From NCBI RefSeq assembly GCF_023656565.1, contig NZ_JAMOKG010000001.1, positions 254,456 through 318,455 of the forward strand: 64,000 bases of DNA, in the 5' to 3' direction. Both the position numbers and the translations under genes were made by a program. The stretch is from Flavobacterium tyrosinilyticum (GTDB lineage Bacteria; Bacteroidota; Bacteroidia; Flavobacteriales; Flavobacteriaceae). Under the pieces are notes generated by a model. It saw nothing but the letters and a program-made list of their open reading frames with translations. It did no database searches and was not told where the DNA came from. This document shows, one piece after another, positions 15,889-23,254 of this stretch. Positions within the stretch are counted from its first letter, which is position 1. The number at the start of each line of letters is the position of its first letter.

Positions 15889-16932
15889 TTATGCTTCTTT
15901 GTTTGCTAATTGTCCGCAGGCTGCATCGATATCTTTACCTCGGCTTCTTCTCACTTTTACCACTACTCCAATATTTTCTAACGCTTTTATGTAAGCCATA
16001 ATCGATTCTTCTGAAGCTTGCTGGAATTCGCCATCATCAATCGGATTGTATTCGATCAAATTGACTTTACAAGGCACATATTTACAGAATTTAACCAACG
16101 CATCAACCGAAGCTTTATCATCGTTAATTCCTTTCCAAACTACATATTCGTACGAAATTTTGCTTTTGGTTTTTCTATACCAATATTCTAAAGCTTCTCG
16201 TAAATCTTTTAAAGGGAAGTTTTTACTGAAAGGCATAATGCGAGCACGAGTTTCATCTATAGCGGAGTGCAGAGAAACTGCCAGCTTAAACTTTACATCA
16301 TCATCGGCCATTTTTTTTATCATCTTCGGAATTCCTGAAGTCGAAACCATAATTCGTTTTGGAGACATTCCTAAACCTTCTTCTGAAGTAATCATGTCTA
16401 TTGCTTTAATGACATTATTATAATTCATTAAAGGTTCTCCCATTCCCATGAAAACAATATTAGAAAGCGGATGATTGTAATACAAACGGCTCTCTCTATC
16501 AATAGCTAGAACTTGATCGTAAATTTCTCCAGGTTCTAGATTTCGCATTCTTTTTAATCGTGCTGTTGCACAGAAATTACAATCTAAACTACAACCCACT
16601 TGACTAGAAACACAAGCAGTAGTTCTCGTTTCTGTAGGAATTAAAACAGACTCTACTACAAGTCCGTCATGAAGCCTAACAGCATTTTTTACTGTTCCGT
16701 CACTACTTCTTTGCATTGTATCAACCTTAATATGATTGATAACAAAGCTATTTTCAAGCATAGACCTTGTAGCTTTGGCTACATTTGTCATGTCTTCAAA
16801 ACTGTGGGCTCCTTTGCTCCATAACCATTCGTAAACCTGATTTCCGCGGAAAGCTTTATCTCCATTTTCAACAAAAAAATCGCGAAGCTGTTCTTTTGAT
16901 AAGGCTCGTATGTCTTTTTTCTCCATTTGCAT
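15889..16932 (-). CDS. rlmN: Dual-specificity RNA methyltransferase RlmN
   Basis: Radical-SAM enzyme that methylates C2 of A2503 in 23S rRNA and A37 of some tRNAs. 347 residues. The 4Fe-4S cluster motif CxxxCxxC is at Cys114, Cys118 and Cys121 (GCSLDCNFCATA). A second conserved cysteine near the C-terminus (DIDAACGQ) is the methyl-carrying residue. GMGEPLMNYNN is also diagnostic. The start is ambiguous: ATG at 16932 or, two codons on, 16926. A perfect -7 box (16937-16944) sits so close that the transcript would be leaderless or nearly so. Confidence 0.95.
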   Translation of the reverse strand: MQMEKKDIRALSKEQLRDFFVENGDKAFRGNQVYEWLWSKGAHSFEDMTNVAKATRSMLENSFVINHIKVDTMQRSSDGTVKNAVRLHDGLVVESVLIPTETRTTACVSSQVGCSLDCNFCATARLKRMRNLEPGEIYDQVLAIDRESRLYYNHPLSNIVFMGMGEPLMNYNNVIKAIDMITSEEGLGMSPKRIMVSTSGIPKMIKKMADDDVKFKLAVSLHSAIDETRARIMPFSKNFPLKDLREALEYWYRKTKSKISYEYVVWKGINDDKASVDALVKFCKYVPCKVNLIEYNPIDDGEFQQASEESIMAYIKALENIGVVVKVRRSRGKDIDAACGQLANKEA

Positions 16933-16936
16933 GCTG

Positions 16937-16944
16937 CAAAGTTA
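16937..16944 (-). promoter_or_regulatory. Putative -7 element of rlmN, almost touching the start codon
   Basis: The minus strand reads TAACTTTG (TAnnTTTG). Transcription would begin near 16931-16933, at or next to the first ATG, so the mRNA is probably leaderless or starts translation at 16926. Confidence 0.5.
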
Positions 16945-17150
16945 GTTTATTTCCAGTATTTTCTAAAACTTAAAGCACTTTCCCGCTTTTTTTATTGATT
17001 TCTTTCCAAAAAAATGGGCTGAAAAAACAGTACGAGATGTTTTCGATCAAAACAACACAATAAACTAATAAGCAATTACTTATATCTTGTTTTATTTCCT
17101 TTAAAGATAAAATCTTAGTGTTAATAGGCCATTCCCTCCTTTACTATAAC
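16945..17150. other. AT-rich intergenic region between rlmN and yceI
   Basis: No open frame with coding character and no clear hairpin. The functional elements of this gap lie in its right part (17151-17214), described separately. Confidence 0.5.
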
Positions 17151-17184
17151 AATTTAATAAAACTTTAGCCATGATTTTTATCAT
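17151..17184 (+). promoter_or_regulatory. FNR/Crp-like operator upstream of first yceI
   Basis: Contains the palindrome ATGATTTTTATCAT (17171-17184), a match to the Crp/Fnr-type core TGATnnnnATCA. The preceding 20 bases are also shared with the copy at 18021-18054 (31 of 34 positions identical overall). The palindrome centre is about 41.5 bases before the start inferred from the -7 box at 17207-17214, the class II activator position. Confidence 0.6.
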
Positions 17185-17206
17185 TTCGTTTTCTTCGCGC
17201 GCGCGA

Positions 17207-17214
17207 TAATTTTG
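17207..17214 (+). promoter_or_regulatory. Putative -7 element (TAATTTTG) of first yceI
   Basis: Perfect TAnnTTTG. There is no TTG in the -33 region; the FNR/Crp-like palindrome lies there instead, as expected for an activator-dependent promoter. Confidence 0.55.
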
Positions 17215-17305
17215 GTCTAAGAAATAAGGATAGTTTTTAATTCTGCATCCACTAACTGAATTTTAAAACGTCCTCATTTAAATGATTAACCTATACTTTA
17301 TCAAC

Positions 17306-17866
17306 ATGAAAACAATTCAATCATTTTTACTGACCGTAATTTTTACAACAATAGCATTACAGGCAAATGCTCAAAAAAATTATAGTGTAGCTGCAAACTC
17401 AACTTTTGAAGTAGCAGGAACCTCTACAGTACACGACTGGGTAATGAAATCTACAGAAGGAACTGGAATGGCTAACTTAATAGTTAAGGATTCTAAACTT
17501 GCTACAATAAATAGTTTAAGAATTTCAATATTGGCCGAAAGCTTAAAAAGCTATAAAGCGAGTATGGACAAAGTAGCTTACGAAGCTTTGGATACCGAAA
17601 CACACAAGAATATTGAATACGTTTTAAAATCTGCTGAAAAGATAGATGATAACACTTGGAACTTAACAGGAGTTTACACGATTGCAGGAGTAAGCAAAGA
17701 ATACAAAACCCAAGTAAAAGTAACCACTAGTAAAGGAAATATTATTCTGCAGGGTTCTAACCAAATTACTTTTGGAGATTTTGAAATGACACCTCCTAAA
17801 GCAGCTCTTGGAGTTGTTAAAGCAGGAAAAGATTTAACTGTAATCTTCAATATTATTTTAAGCTAA
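17306..17866 (+). CDS. Secreted YceI-family lipid-binding protein
   Basis: 186 residues with a signal peptide ending ...LQANAQ, so secreted to the periplasm. The mature part is a YceI lipocalin-like barrel: it opens with NSTFEVAGTSTVHDWVM, carries WNLTGVYTIAGVSKEY and ends with strands KDLTVIFNIILS. YceI proteins bind polyisoprenoid or other amphiphilic lipids. I start at ATG 17306 rather than 17282 because the signal peptide begins there. It is a close paralogue of the next gene. Expression probably depends on a Crp/Fnr-family activator (operator at 17171-17184). Confidence 0.88.
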   Translation: MKTIQSFLLTVIFTTIALQANAQKNYSVAANSTFEVAGTSTVHDWVMKSTEGTGMANLIVKDSKLATINSLRISILAESLKSYKASMDKVAYEALDTETHKNIEYVLKSAEKIDDNTWNLTGVYTIAGVSKEYKTQVKVTTSKGNIILQGSNQITFGDFEMTPPKAALGVVKAGKDLTVIFNIILS

Positions 17867-18020
17867 ATCAAATCGACTTAATGTTAAAAATGTCTCTCTT
17901 TTTAAGATTTTGATTTTTTAGCAAAATGTTAAAAAATGACAATTTAATAAAAATCAATACTCTTTTTTGCTTTAGTAATCGATTATGCAGAAAATGAAAA
18001 CGTTGTAGTTATTAAATACC

Positions 18021-18054
18021 AATTTAATAAAATTTTAACAATGATTTTTATCAT
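18021..18054 (+). promoter_or_regulatory. FNR/Crp-like operator upstream of second yceI operon
   Basis: Carries the identical palindrome ATGATTTTTATCAT (18041-18054) and the same 20-base upstream block as 17151-17170 with three changes. The rest of the leader (18055-18169) is not visibly similar to the first leader, so this block is selectively conserved. Confidence 0.6.
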
Positions 18055-18076
18055 GTACCAAGCTGGTTTTTAAGTA

Positions 18077-18084
18077 GATCTTTG
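18077..18084 (+). promoter_or_regulatory. Putative weak -7 element (GATCTTTG) of second yceI operon
   Basis: Five of the six fixed positions of TAnnTTTG match. Its distance from the palindrome centre (29.5 bases) is exactly that of the first yceI promoter, which supports both assignments. Confidence 0.45.
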
Positions 18085-18169
18085 ATACAAGTTAAAAACA
18101 AACAATAAACACTTAGAGATAGAATTGGCCGAGTTTATCTATTTTTTTTAATCAAAATCCATAATTAAA

Positions 18170-18739
18170 ATGAAAACCCATAAAATGAAATTATTCGCCC
18201 TTGTTATTGCAATTTTCGGAATCACCTCATTTGCGACAGCACAAAAATCATATGCCTTAGATAGTAAATCAACTTTTTCTGTAGCTGGTACATCTACACT
18301 TCACGACTGGGAGATGAAATCGGCGTCTGGAACTGGAACAGCAACTCTAAACATTGCTAGCGGAAAGCTAACTGACATAGACGCTCTAACCGTTACTCTA
18401 TTGGCAGAAAGCGTAAAAAGTGAGAAAAAAAGTATGGATAAAGTGGCATACGAAACGCTAAAAACAGATAAAAACAAGCAAATAAAATATGTTTTAAAGT
18501 CTGCTGAAAAAGTAAACGAAACTACTTGGGAACTCACTGGTACTTACACCATTGCTGGAGTTAGCAAAGTTTACAAAACTTCTGTAAAAACAACTGTTAC
18601 TGCAAATGGATTAAATCTTCAGGGAAGCAACAAAATCACTTTTACAGACTTCGGAATGAAATCGCCAACAGCAATGCTTGGAACAATCAAAACAGGACAA
18701 GACCTGACTATAAAATTTAATTTAAACTTTAATTTATAA
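18170..18739 (+). CDS. Secreted YceI-family lipid-binding protein
   Basis: 189 residues with signal peptide (...ITSFATAQ) and a YceI domain almost colinear with the upstream paralogue: KSTFSVAGTSTLHDWEMKS, then WELTGTYTIAGVSKVYKTS and QGSNKITFTDFGMKSPTAMLG. It probably binds a polyisoprenoid or fatty lipid in the periplasm. A second ATG at 18185 is a possible start. It is the first gene of a unit with the porin-like gene (6 bases later, start 18745) and a third YceI-like gene. Confidence 0.88.
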   Translation: MKTHKMKLFALVIAIFGITSFATAQKSYALDSKSTFSVAGTSTLHDWEMKSASGTGTATLNIASGKLTDIDALTVTLLAESVKSEKKSMDKVAYETLKTDKNKQIKYVLKSAEKVNETTWELTGTYTIAGVSKVYKTSVKTTVTANGLNLQGSNKITFTDFGMKSPTAMLGTIKTGQDLTIKFNLNFNL

Positions 18740-18744
18740 CCGCC

Positions 18745-20196
18745 ATGAAGAAGATTTATATCCTATTTATTACAGTAATAAGTACGTTCGCTGTAAATGC
18801 ACAAGTAAGCTTTGGGAATATGCAAAACCAAATATCTAGAGGGAAAGACGGTATTAACGTTTTTGACGTACAAAAAGACAATAGAGAATTTAAAGGCCTT
18901 AGCATTGACCTTGGCGGTGCTTTCAACATGGATTTCCAAGCAACAAATTCATTCAACAACCAGCCTGCTAGTTCTACGACTACGACCACTACAGCAACTG
19001 GGACTACTACTAGAACAATTACTGGATATCGTTTAATGAATACTGAAAACAATTTTACTCTTCCAGCAGCTGATATGTATATTGGTGCACAATTGTTTGA
19101 CGGAGTACGAGTAAATTTAGATGTTTATTTAGCTTCAAGACACCACAATGATTCTTACGTAAAAGGTGGATACTTACAAATTGACAAGTTAGACTTCATC
19201 AAAAAAGACTTCTTGGCTGATGTAATGAAATATGCTACCATTAAAATTGGACAAATGGAGAACAATTTTGGTGATGCTCACTTTAGAGGGTCTGATAATG
19301 GTAATACCATTAGAAATGCATTTGTTGGAAACAACATCATGTATTCTTTCACTACAGAAATGGGTATGGAGGTTTACTACAACCGAAGCGGGTTGGTAAG
19401 CATGTTAGGTATTACAAATGGTAATTTAAATCAAAGTAATGAAGAAGTTTTTTATACTAATGGTCCAAACACCAATACAACACACAGTCCTTCAATCTTA
19501 GCTAAATTAGGTTATGACAAACAGCTTAAAGAAGACTTAAGAATAAGATTAACTGGTTCTCTTTACCATAATGCAAATCTTGGAAACGCAAACATATATT
19601 CTGCCAATAGATCAGGATTTGGTTATTGGGGTATATTAAATAACAACTCTTATAAAAATACGATTACTAAGACCGACGCTGATGGTAACGTTACTTCTAC
19701 AACTACTACAGATGTTCCTACTAGTTTCAGTAAAACATCTACTCCAGAAGCAACGTTCAACCCTAATTTCAAAAACTGGGCTACTACATACATGATTAAC
19801 CCTTTTGTGAAATATAAAGGACTTGAATTCTTCGGAACAATCGAATTAGCTTCAGGAGGAGATAAAGCGGGTACTGACGACAAACGTACTGCTAATCAAT
19901 ATGCTTCAGAGCTTATTTACAGATTTGGAGGAACTGAACAATTCTATATCGGAGGAAAATACAATACAGTCTCTGGAAAATTATCTAATGCTGACGCTAA
20001 AAAGGTTACTGTAGATAAATTTGAAGCAAGTGCTGGTTGGTTTATGACGAAAAACATTTTGGCTAAATTAAACTATGTGAATCAAAAATATAAAGATTAT
20101 TCACAATTTGTAGGAGATCCTGCTACTGGAAATGTAAACAACTTTTATGGCGGTAAGTTTGAAGGTATAGTATTCGAAGCAACCATTGCGTTCTAA
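18745..20196 (+). CDS. Outer-membrane porin-like beta-barrel protein
   Basis: 483 residues, signal peptide (...STFAVNAQ), then alternating amphipathic strands and a terminal Phe (EATIAF), the hallmark of outer-membrane barrels recognised by the BAM complex. Motifs such as ATIKIGQMENNFGDAHFRGSDN resemble DUF3138/porin-type proteins that surround a pore. Two predicted loops are Thr-rich and low-complexity (around residues 77-90 and around 320-330), typical of surface loops under diversification. It is encoded between two YceI-family genes, so it may move the hydrophobic ligand that YceI binds; that is inference. Transport specificity cannot be read. Confidence 0.75.
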   Translation: MKKIYILFITVISTFAVNAQVSFGNMQNQISRGKDGINVFDVQKDNREFKGLSIDLGGAFNMDFQATNSFNNQPASSTTTTTTATGTTTRTITGYRLMNTENNFTLPAADMYIGAQLFDGVRVNLDVYLASRHHNDSYVKGGYLQIDKLDFIKKDFLADVMKYATIKIGQMENNFGDAHFRGSDNGNTIRNAFVGNNIMYSFTTEMGMEVYYNRSGLVSMLGITNGNLNQSNEEVFYTNGPNTNTTHSPSILAKLGYDKQLKEDLRIRLTGSLYHNANLGNANIYSANRSGFGYWGILNNNSYKNTITKTDADGNVTSTTTTDVPTSFSKTSTPEATFNPNFKNWATTYMINPFVKYKGLEFFGTIELASGGDKAGTDDKRTANQYASELIYRFGGTEQFYIGGKYNTVSGKLSNADAKKVTVDKFEASAGWFMTKNILAKLNYVNQKYKDYSQFVGDPATGNVNNFYGGKFEGIVFEATIAF

Positions 20197-20206
20197 TATA
20201 AAAAAA

Positions 20207-20758
20207 ATGAAAACGAGATTTCAAATATTAATAATGGGTTTAGCAATGTTCTTTTTACTAGGAAGTGCTAAACCCACTTTTTTCGCAGAAGATAGCGCTG
20301 TGGCAATTAATAAAATTAAAATAGAAATCACAGGACTATCTACAGTCGGTAAATATAATTGCTCCAATACCTTCGCTATAAAGGATACTGTTTATGTAAA
20401 CTCAGTTAAAAAAAACACCTTTAATACCGACATCAAAATGTCAAACTTTGATTGTGGGAATAAGGTAATGACCAAAGATTTGCAAGGAACGGTAAAAGTC
20501 AAACAATTCCCAAACAGCACAGTTTCTATAAGCGACATAAAGCCAATGGGAAAGAATTACAAATGCAGACTCAACTTCTTCATAACCGACAAAACACTCA
20601 AATACAAAGATTTTATACTATATAATACTGATGATAAAATTCAAGGAACGCTTAGTTTAAAGTTCTCTGATATTGAGTTGGAACCACCAGTAAAAATGGC
20701 CGGCTTGATTAAAGTGAAAGACGACATTGTTATTAATTTCAGTTTATATAAAAACTAA
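20207..20758 (+). CDS. YceI-like secreted protein
   Basis: 183 residues with a signal peptide (MKTRFQILIMGLAMFFLLGSA). The mature part is a divergent YceI-type barrel: it keeps IEITGLSTVGKYNCSN near the start and LSLKFSDIELEPPVKMAGLIKVKDDIVINFSLY at the end in two blocks, but has three cysteines absent from the two upstream paralogues. I start at ATG 20207; a longer reading at 20186 would overlap the porin gene. It lies 10 bases after the porin stop, so is very likely co-transcribed. Confidence 0.75.
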   Translation: MKTRFQILIMGLAMFFLLGSAKPTFFAEDSAVAINKIKIEITGLSTVGKYNCSNTFAIKDTVYVNSVKKNTFNTDIKMSNFDCGNKVMTKDLQGTVKVKQFPNSTVSISDIKPMGKNYKCRLNFFITDKTLKYKDFILYNTDDKIQGTLSLKFSDIELEPPVKMAGLIKVKDDIVINFSLYKN

Positions 20759-20934
20759 ATTTTATTGTAGAAAAAAAATTGAACACCAAGCTAAAAAAAG
20801 CCAAAATTTGGCACAAGAATTGTTTTGCTCTCAAAAGAAAAATAATCTTACAAAGAGCTCAATCATTTTAAAATTTGTAATTTTATTTTCAGCCATTTAA
20901 CCTTTAAGTTTTATCAACCTAAAAAAATGTAATT

Positions 20935-21333
20935 ATGAAAAAACAAATTTTAAGTTTAGCTGTTATTGCCTTATTAGCATTTGCTGTTCAGTCATGTGAA
21001 AAAAAAGAAAACAAACCTGCCGAAGATGAATTAACGCTAGGCAACAAAGTTGATTCTCTTACAACAGATATCGAAGAAGTAAAAGACAGTGCGGTAAGCA
21101 AAGCCGAAGGCGCTGCTGCTAAAGCAAAAGATGCTACAGAAACTGCTGCTCAAGATGTAAAAGACGCTACTAAAAAAGCGGCAAACGATGTTGAAAATGC
21201 AGCTAAAAAAACCGCAACTGATGTAAAAGATGCTACTAAAAAAGGAGCTGAAAAAGTTGAAAATGCGGCTAAAGCAGCCAAAGACGGAACTGTAAAAACA
21301 GCCAAAGACGTAAACGAAGCTTTGAAAAAATAA
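20935..21333 (+). CDS. Small Ala/Lys-rich lipoprotein with LEA-like repeats
   Basis: 132 residues. Lipobox FAVQSC (Cys21), then a nearly continuous amphipathic helix with repeats of the type (T)DVKDATKKAA / DVENAAKKT at about 11-residue period, rich in Ala, Lys, Asp and Glu and without aromatic residues. This resembles LEA group 3-type or apolipoprotein-like helices that fold at membranes or on drying. Function is not established. It follows the YceI cluster by 176 bases and ends in a clear terminator, so it is probably transcribed alone. Confidence 0.7.
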   Translation: MKKQILSLAVIALLAFAVQSCEKKENKPAEDELTLGNKVDSLTTDIEEVKDSAVSKAEGAAAKAKDATETAAQDVKDATKKAANDVENAAKKTATDVKDATKKGAEKVENAAKAAKDGTVKTAKDVNEALKK

Positions 21334-21354
21334 AACCTTTTTAAACCTTAAAAT

Positions 21355-21379
21355 AAACCATTCGCAAAACGAATGGTTT
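21355..21379 (+). terminator. Terminator after the LEA-like lipoprotein
   Basis: 10-bp stem AAACCATTCG / CGAATGGTTT, 5-base loop, then T run. Confidence 0.85.
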
Positions 21380-21402
21380 TTTTATGCCCAATCGCAAGCA
21401 GA

Positions 21403-21418
21403 TATTTTTGTATTTTTG
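21403..21418 (+). promoter_or_regulatory. Two abutting -7 elements upstream of the O-methyltransferase
   Basis: TATTTTTG occurs twice in tandem (21403-21410 and 21411-21418), both perfect TAnnTTTG. This places the true start codon at 21444, after the promoter. Confidence 0.5.
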
Positions 21419-21443
21419 CCTTCAAATTACAAGATACTACACC

Positions 21444-22085
21444 ATGCATTTTATATCACAAGAATTAGAAGATTATATCGAACAGCATTCTGAAAATGAA
21501 CCAGAATTGTTAGCTAAACTTAATAAAGAAACGTATCAGAAAATACTTTTGCCTAGAATGCTCAGCGGTCATTTTCAAGGACGTGTTTTAAGCATGTTGT
21601 CAAAATTGATTCGTCCGGTTAATATTTTGGAAATCGGAACTTATACAGGCTATGCTGCTTTGTGCTTATGCGAAGGAATGCAGGAAAATGGTCAATTACA
21701 CACTATTGATATCAAAGAAGAATTAATCGATTTTCAGCGAAAATATTTTGACATGTCTCCTTGGGGAGAACAGATTTTTCAGCATTTAGGAGAGGCAGTA
21801 AACATTATTCCAGATTTAGACTTAAAATTTGATTTGGTTTTTATTGATGCTGATAAAGAAAACTACTTGAACTACTGGGAAATGATTGTTCCAAAAATGA
21901 ATAAGGGTGGTATCATTTTATCTGATAATGTTTTGTGGAGCGGAAAAATCCTAGAGCCAGTCCACCCAAATGATGTAAGCACAAAAGTACTTTTAGAATA
22001 CAATCAGCTTTTAAAAGACGATCCGAGAGTAGAAACGGTTTTATTGCCAATTCGTGATGGGTTGACGGTTTCGAGAGTATTGTGA
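21444..22085 (+). CDS. Class I SAM-dependent O-methyltransferase
   Basis: 213 residues of the catechol/caffeoyl-CoA O-methyltransferase family (Methyltransf_3). Motif I ILEIGTYTGYAALCL (about 52-66), the acidic HTIDIKEE, FDLVFIDADKENYLNYW (metal-binding Asp) and GGIILSDNVLWSG are all present, so a divalent-metal-dependent enzyme on a catechol-like hydroxyl is likely. The frame is open further upstream to 21384, but that part overlaps the promoter, so ATG 21444 was chosen. The natural substrate is unknown. Confidence 0.9.
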   Translation: MHFISQELEDYIEQHSENEPELLAKLNKETYQKILLPRMLSGHFQGRVLSMLSKLIRPVNILEIGTYTGYAALCLCEGMQENGQLHTIDIKEELIDFQRKYFDMSPWGEQIFQHLGEAVNIIPDLDLKFDLVFIDADKENYLNYWEMIVPKMNKGGIILSDNVLWSGKILEPVHPNDVSTKVLLEYNQLLKDDPRVETVLLPIRDGLTVSRVL

Positions 22086-22090
22086 TTTTT

Positions 22091-22125
22091 AAGATGCTAA
22101 GGTTCTGAGATGCTGAGATTCTAAG
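22091..22125 (+). repeat. 35-base repeat, left copy, before the PhyH gene
   Basis: Starts AAGATGCTAAGGTTCTGAG and consists of the word (A/T)CTAAG/TTCTGAG repeated. It matches 23211-23245 in inverted orientation at 31 of 35 positions, and its last 27 bases match 22999-23025 in direct orientation at 24 of 27. Confidence 0.75.
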
Positions 22126-22132
22126 TTTTTTT

Positions 22133-22170
22133 TAAAGATGCTAAGGCTCTAAGATCCTGAGCCTCTCAGT
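22133..22170. repeat. Degenerate CTAAG/CTGAG words forming a hairpin
   Basis: GATGCTAAGGCTCTAAG and CCTGAGCCTCTCAG form a partly paired stem just after the O-methyltransferase and belong to the same word family as the 35-base repeats. Confidence 0.4.
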
Positions 22171-22201
22171 TTTTATACTGAATGAATATAGTATTGAGTT
22201 T

Positions 22202-22265
22202 CCTCTAGAACTGGAGGAACATAATTTAATATGAAAACTTCCCCTAGCTAAGGCTGGAGGCAATT
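22202..22265. repeat. CTGGAGG-type repeat segment
   Basis: Contains CCTCTAGAACTGGAGG and GCTAAGGCTGGAGGCAATT. The latter recurs almost unchanged at 23171-23190 beyond the PhyH gene. Confidence 0.5.
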
Positions 22266-22280
22266 CAACAACTATTAAAG

Positions 22281-23000
22281 ATGAATTATAACACAGAAAT
22301 AAGCGCTGAAGGTTTTTCAATCATAAATAATGTTTTTACAGAAAATGAAATTCAGAATCTAATTTCACTGATTGAAAACAAAACTGCAGATAATCAAGAA
22401 AATACGACTTTTAGAAAGTCTCAAGATTTATTTGCGATTAGACAATTTCATAAAGAAATACCTGAAACGCTTCCCTTCATTTTTAATGAAAAACTGCAGG
22501 ATATTATCGAATCTACTTTTGGCGAAGGCTTTTTTATAACAAAATCTATATACTTTGATAAACCGGAAAAATCGAATTGGTTTGTGGCTTATCATCAGGA
22601 TTTAACGATTTCTGTTGACCAAAAAATTGAAGTGGAAAATTTTGAAAACTGGACTGTAAAACAAAATCAATTTGCGGTTCAGCCACCTACAGAAATATTA
22701 GAAAATAATTTTACAATCAGAATTCATATTGACAAAACCACTAAAGAGAATGGTGCTTTAAAAGTGATTAATAACTCTCATTCAAAAGGAATTTTGAGAA
22801 TTGAGAATCTAGATTTTAAAACTGAAAAAGAAACAATTTGTGAAGTCGAAAAAGGGGGGATTATGATTATGAAACCTTTATTATTTCACGCATCAAACAA
22901 AACCACAAACAACGAACGCAGAAGAGTCATTCATATTGAATTTAGCAAACAGCAACTTCCAAATGGTTTGGAATGGAGCGAAAAAACAATCATTAACTAA
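22281..23000 (+). CDS. Phytanoyl-CoA dioxygenase (PhyH)-family protein
   Basis: 239 residues. Fe(II)/2-oxoglutarate oxygenase fold: the proximal HxD is His-Gln-Asp in AYHQDLT (about residue 108), the distal metal His is in LFHASN (about 210) and the 2-oxoglutarate-binding Arg is in RRRVIH just after. All three ligands are kept, so an active hydroxylase is likely; the substrate is unknown. No signal peptide, so cytoplasmic. The gene is isolated from its neighbours by repeats on both sides (22091-22265 and 22999-23245), with the downstream repeat beginning inside its stop codon. This suggests an accessory gene acquired or moved as a cassette. Confidence 0.85.
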   Translation: MNYNTEISAEGFSIINNVFTENEIQNLISLIENKTADNQENTTFRKSQDLFAIRQFHKEIPETLPFIFNEKLQDIIESTFGEGFFITKSIYFDKPEKSNWFVAYHQDLTISVDQKIEVENFENWTVKQNQFAVQPPTEILENNFTIRIHIDKTTKENGALKVINNSHSKGILRIENLDFKTEKETICEVEKGGIMIMKPLLFHASNKTTNNERRRVIHIEFSKQQLPNGLEWSEKTIIN

Positions 23001-23050
23001 GGTTCTGAGACACTAAGATTCTAAGTTGCTAAGATTCTGAGATTCTAAGT
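22999..23050 (+). repeat. Direct copy of the CTGAG/CTAAG repeat after the PhyH gene
   Basis: AAGGTTCTGAGACACTAAG and following words, 24 of 27 identical to 22099-22125 and exactly 900 bases downstream of it. Its first bases are the end of the PhyH stop codon. Confidence 0.7.
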
Positions 23051-23105
23051 TTTACACTACTCACTTGTCTCCTGCTTTCGCTGGAGATATATAATTTAAC
23101 TACCT

Positions 23106-23147
23106 AAGGCTTTAGCCAAATACTTCATAATATTTGGCTAAAGCCTT
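23106..23147. terminator. Terminator downstream of PhyH gene
   Basis: Perfect 17-bp stem AAGGCTTTAGCCAAATA / TATTTGGCTAAAGCCTT with 8-base loop, then TTA-rich sequence, between convergent genes. Confidence 0.85.
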
Positions 23148-23165
23148 TTATTTGCATATAAAAAA

Positions 23166-23190
23166 ACCTCCAGCTAAAGCTGGAGGCAAT
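23166..23190. repeat. CCTCCAGCT palindrome with GGCAATT tail
   Basis: CCTCCAGCTAAAGCTGGAGG is a 9-bp stem with 2-base loop; the tail GCTGGAGGCAATT repeats the segment at 22252-22265. Confidence 0.6.
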
Positions 23191-23210
23191 TTAATATATA
23201 TCTTTAAAAC

Positions 23211-23245
23211 CTTAAAATCTTAGTATCTCAGAACCTTAGCACCTT
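23211..23245 (-). repeat. 35-base repeat, right copy (inverted)
   Basis: The reverse complement starts AAGGTGCTAAGGTTCTGAG and matches 22091-22125 at 31 of 35 positions. It ends 10 bases before the PAP2 stop codon. Confidence 0.75.
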
Positions 23246-23254
23246 TAAAAAGAA

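Noticed and set aside
18812..19036. Alternative frame inside the porin gene
   Set aside because: Runs over the Thr-rich repeat of the porin; low complexity makes long open frames on several phases.
22091..23245. Insertion sequence around the PhyH gene
   Set aside because: No transposase and no target-site duplication could be seen; only repeat similarity supports mobility.
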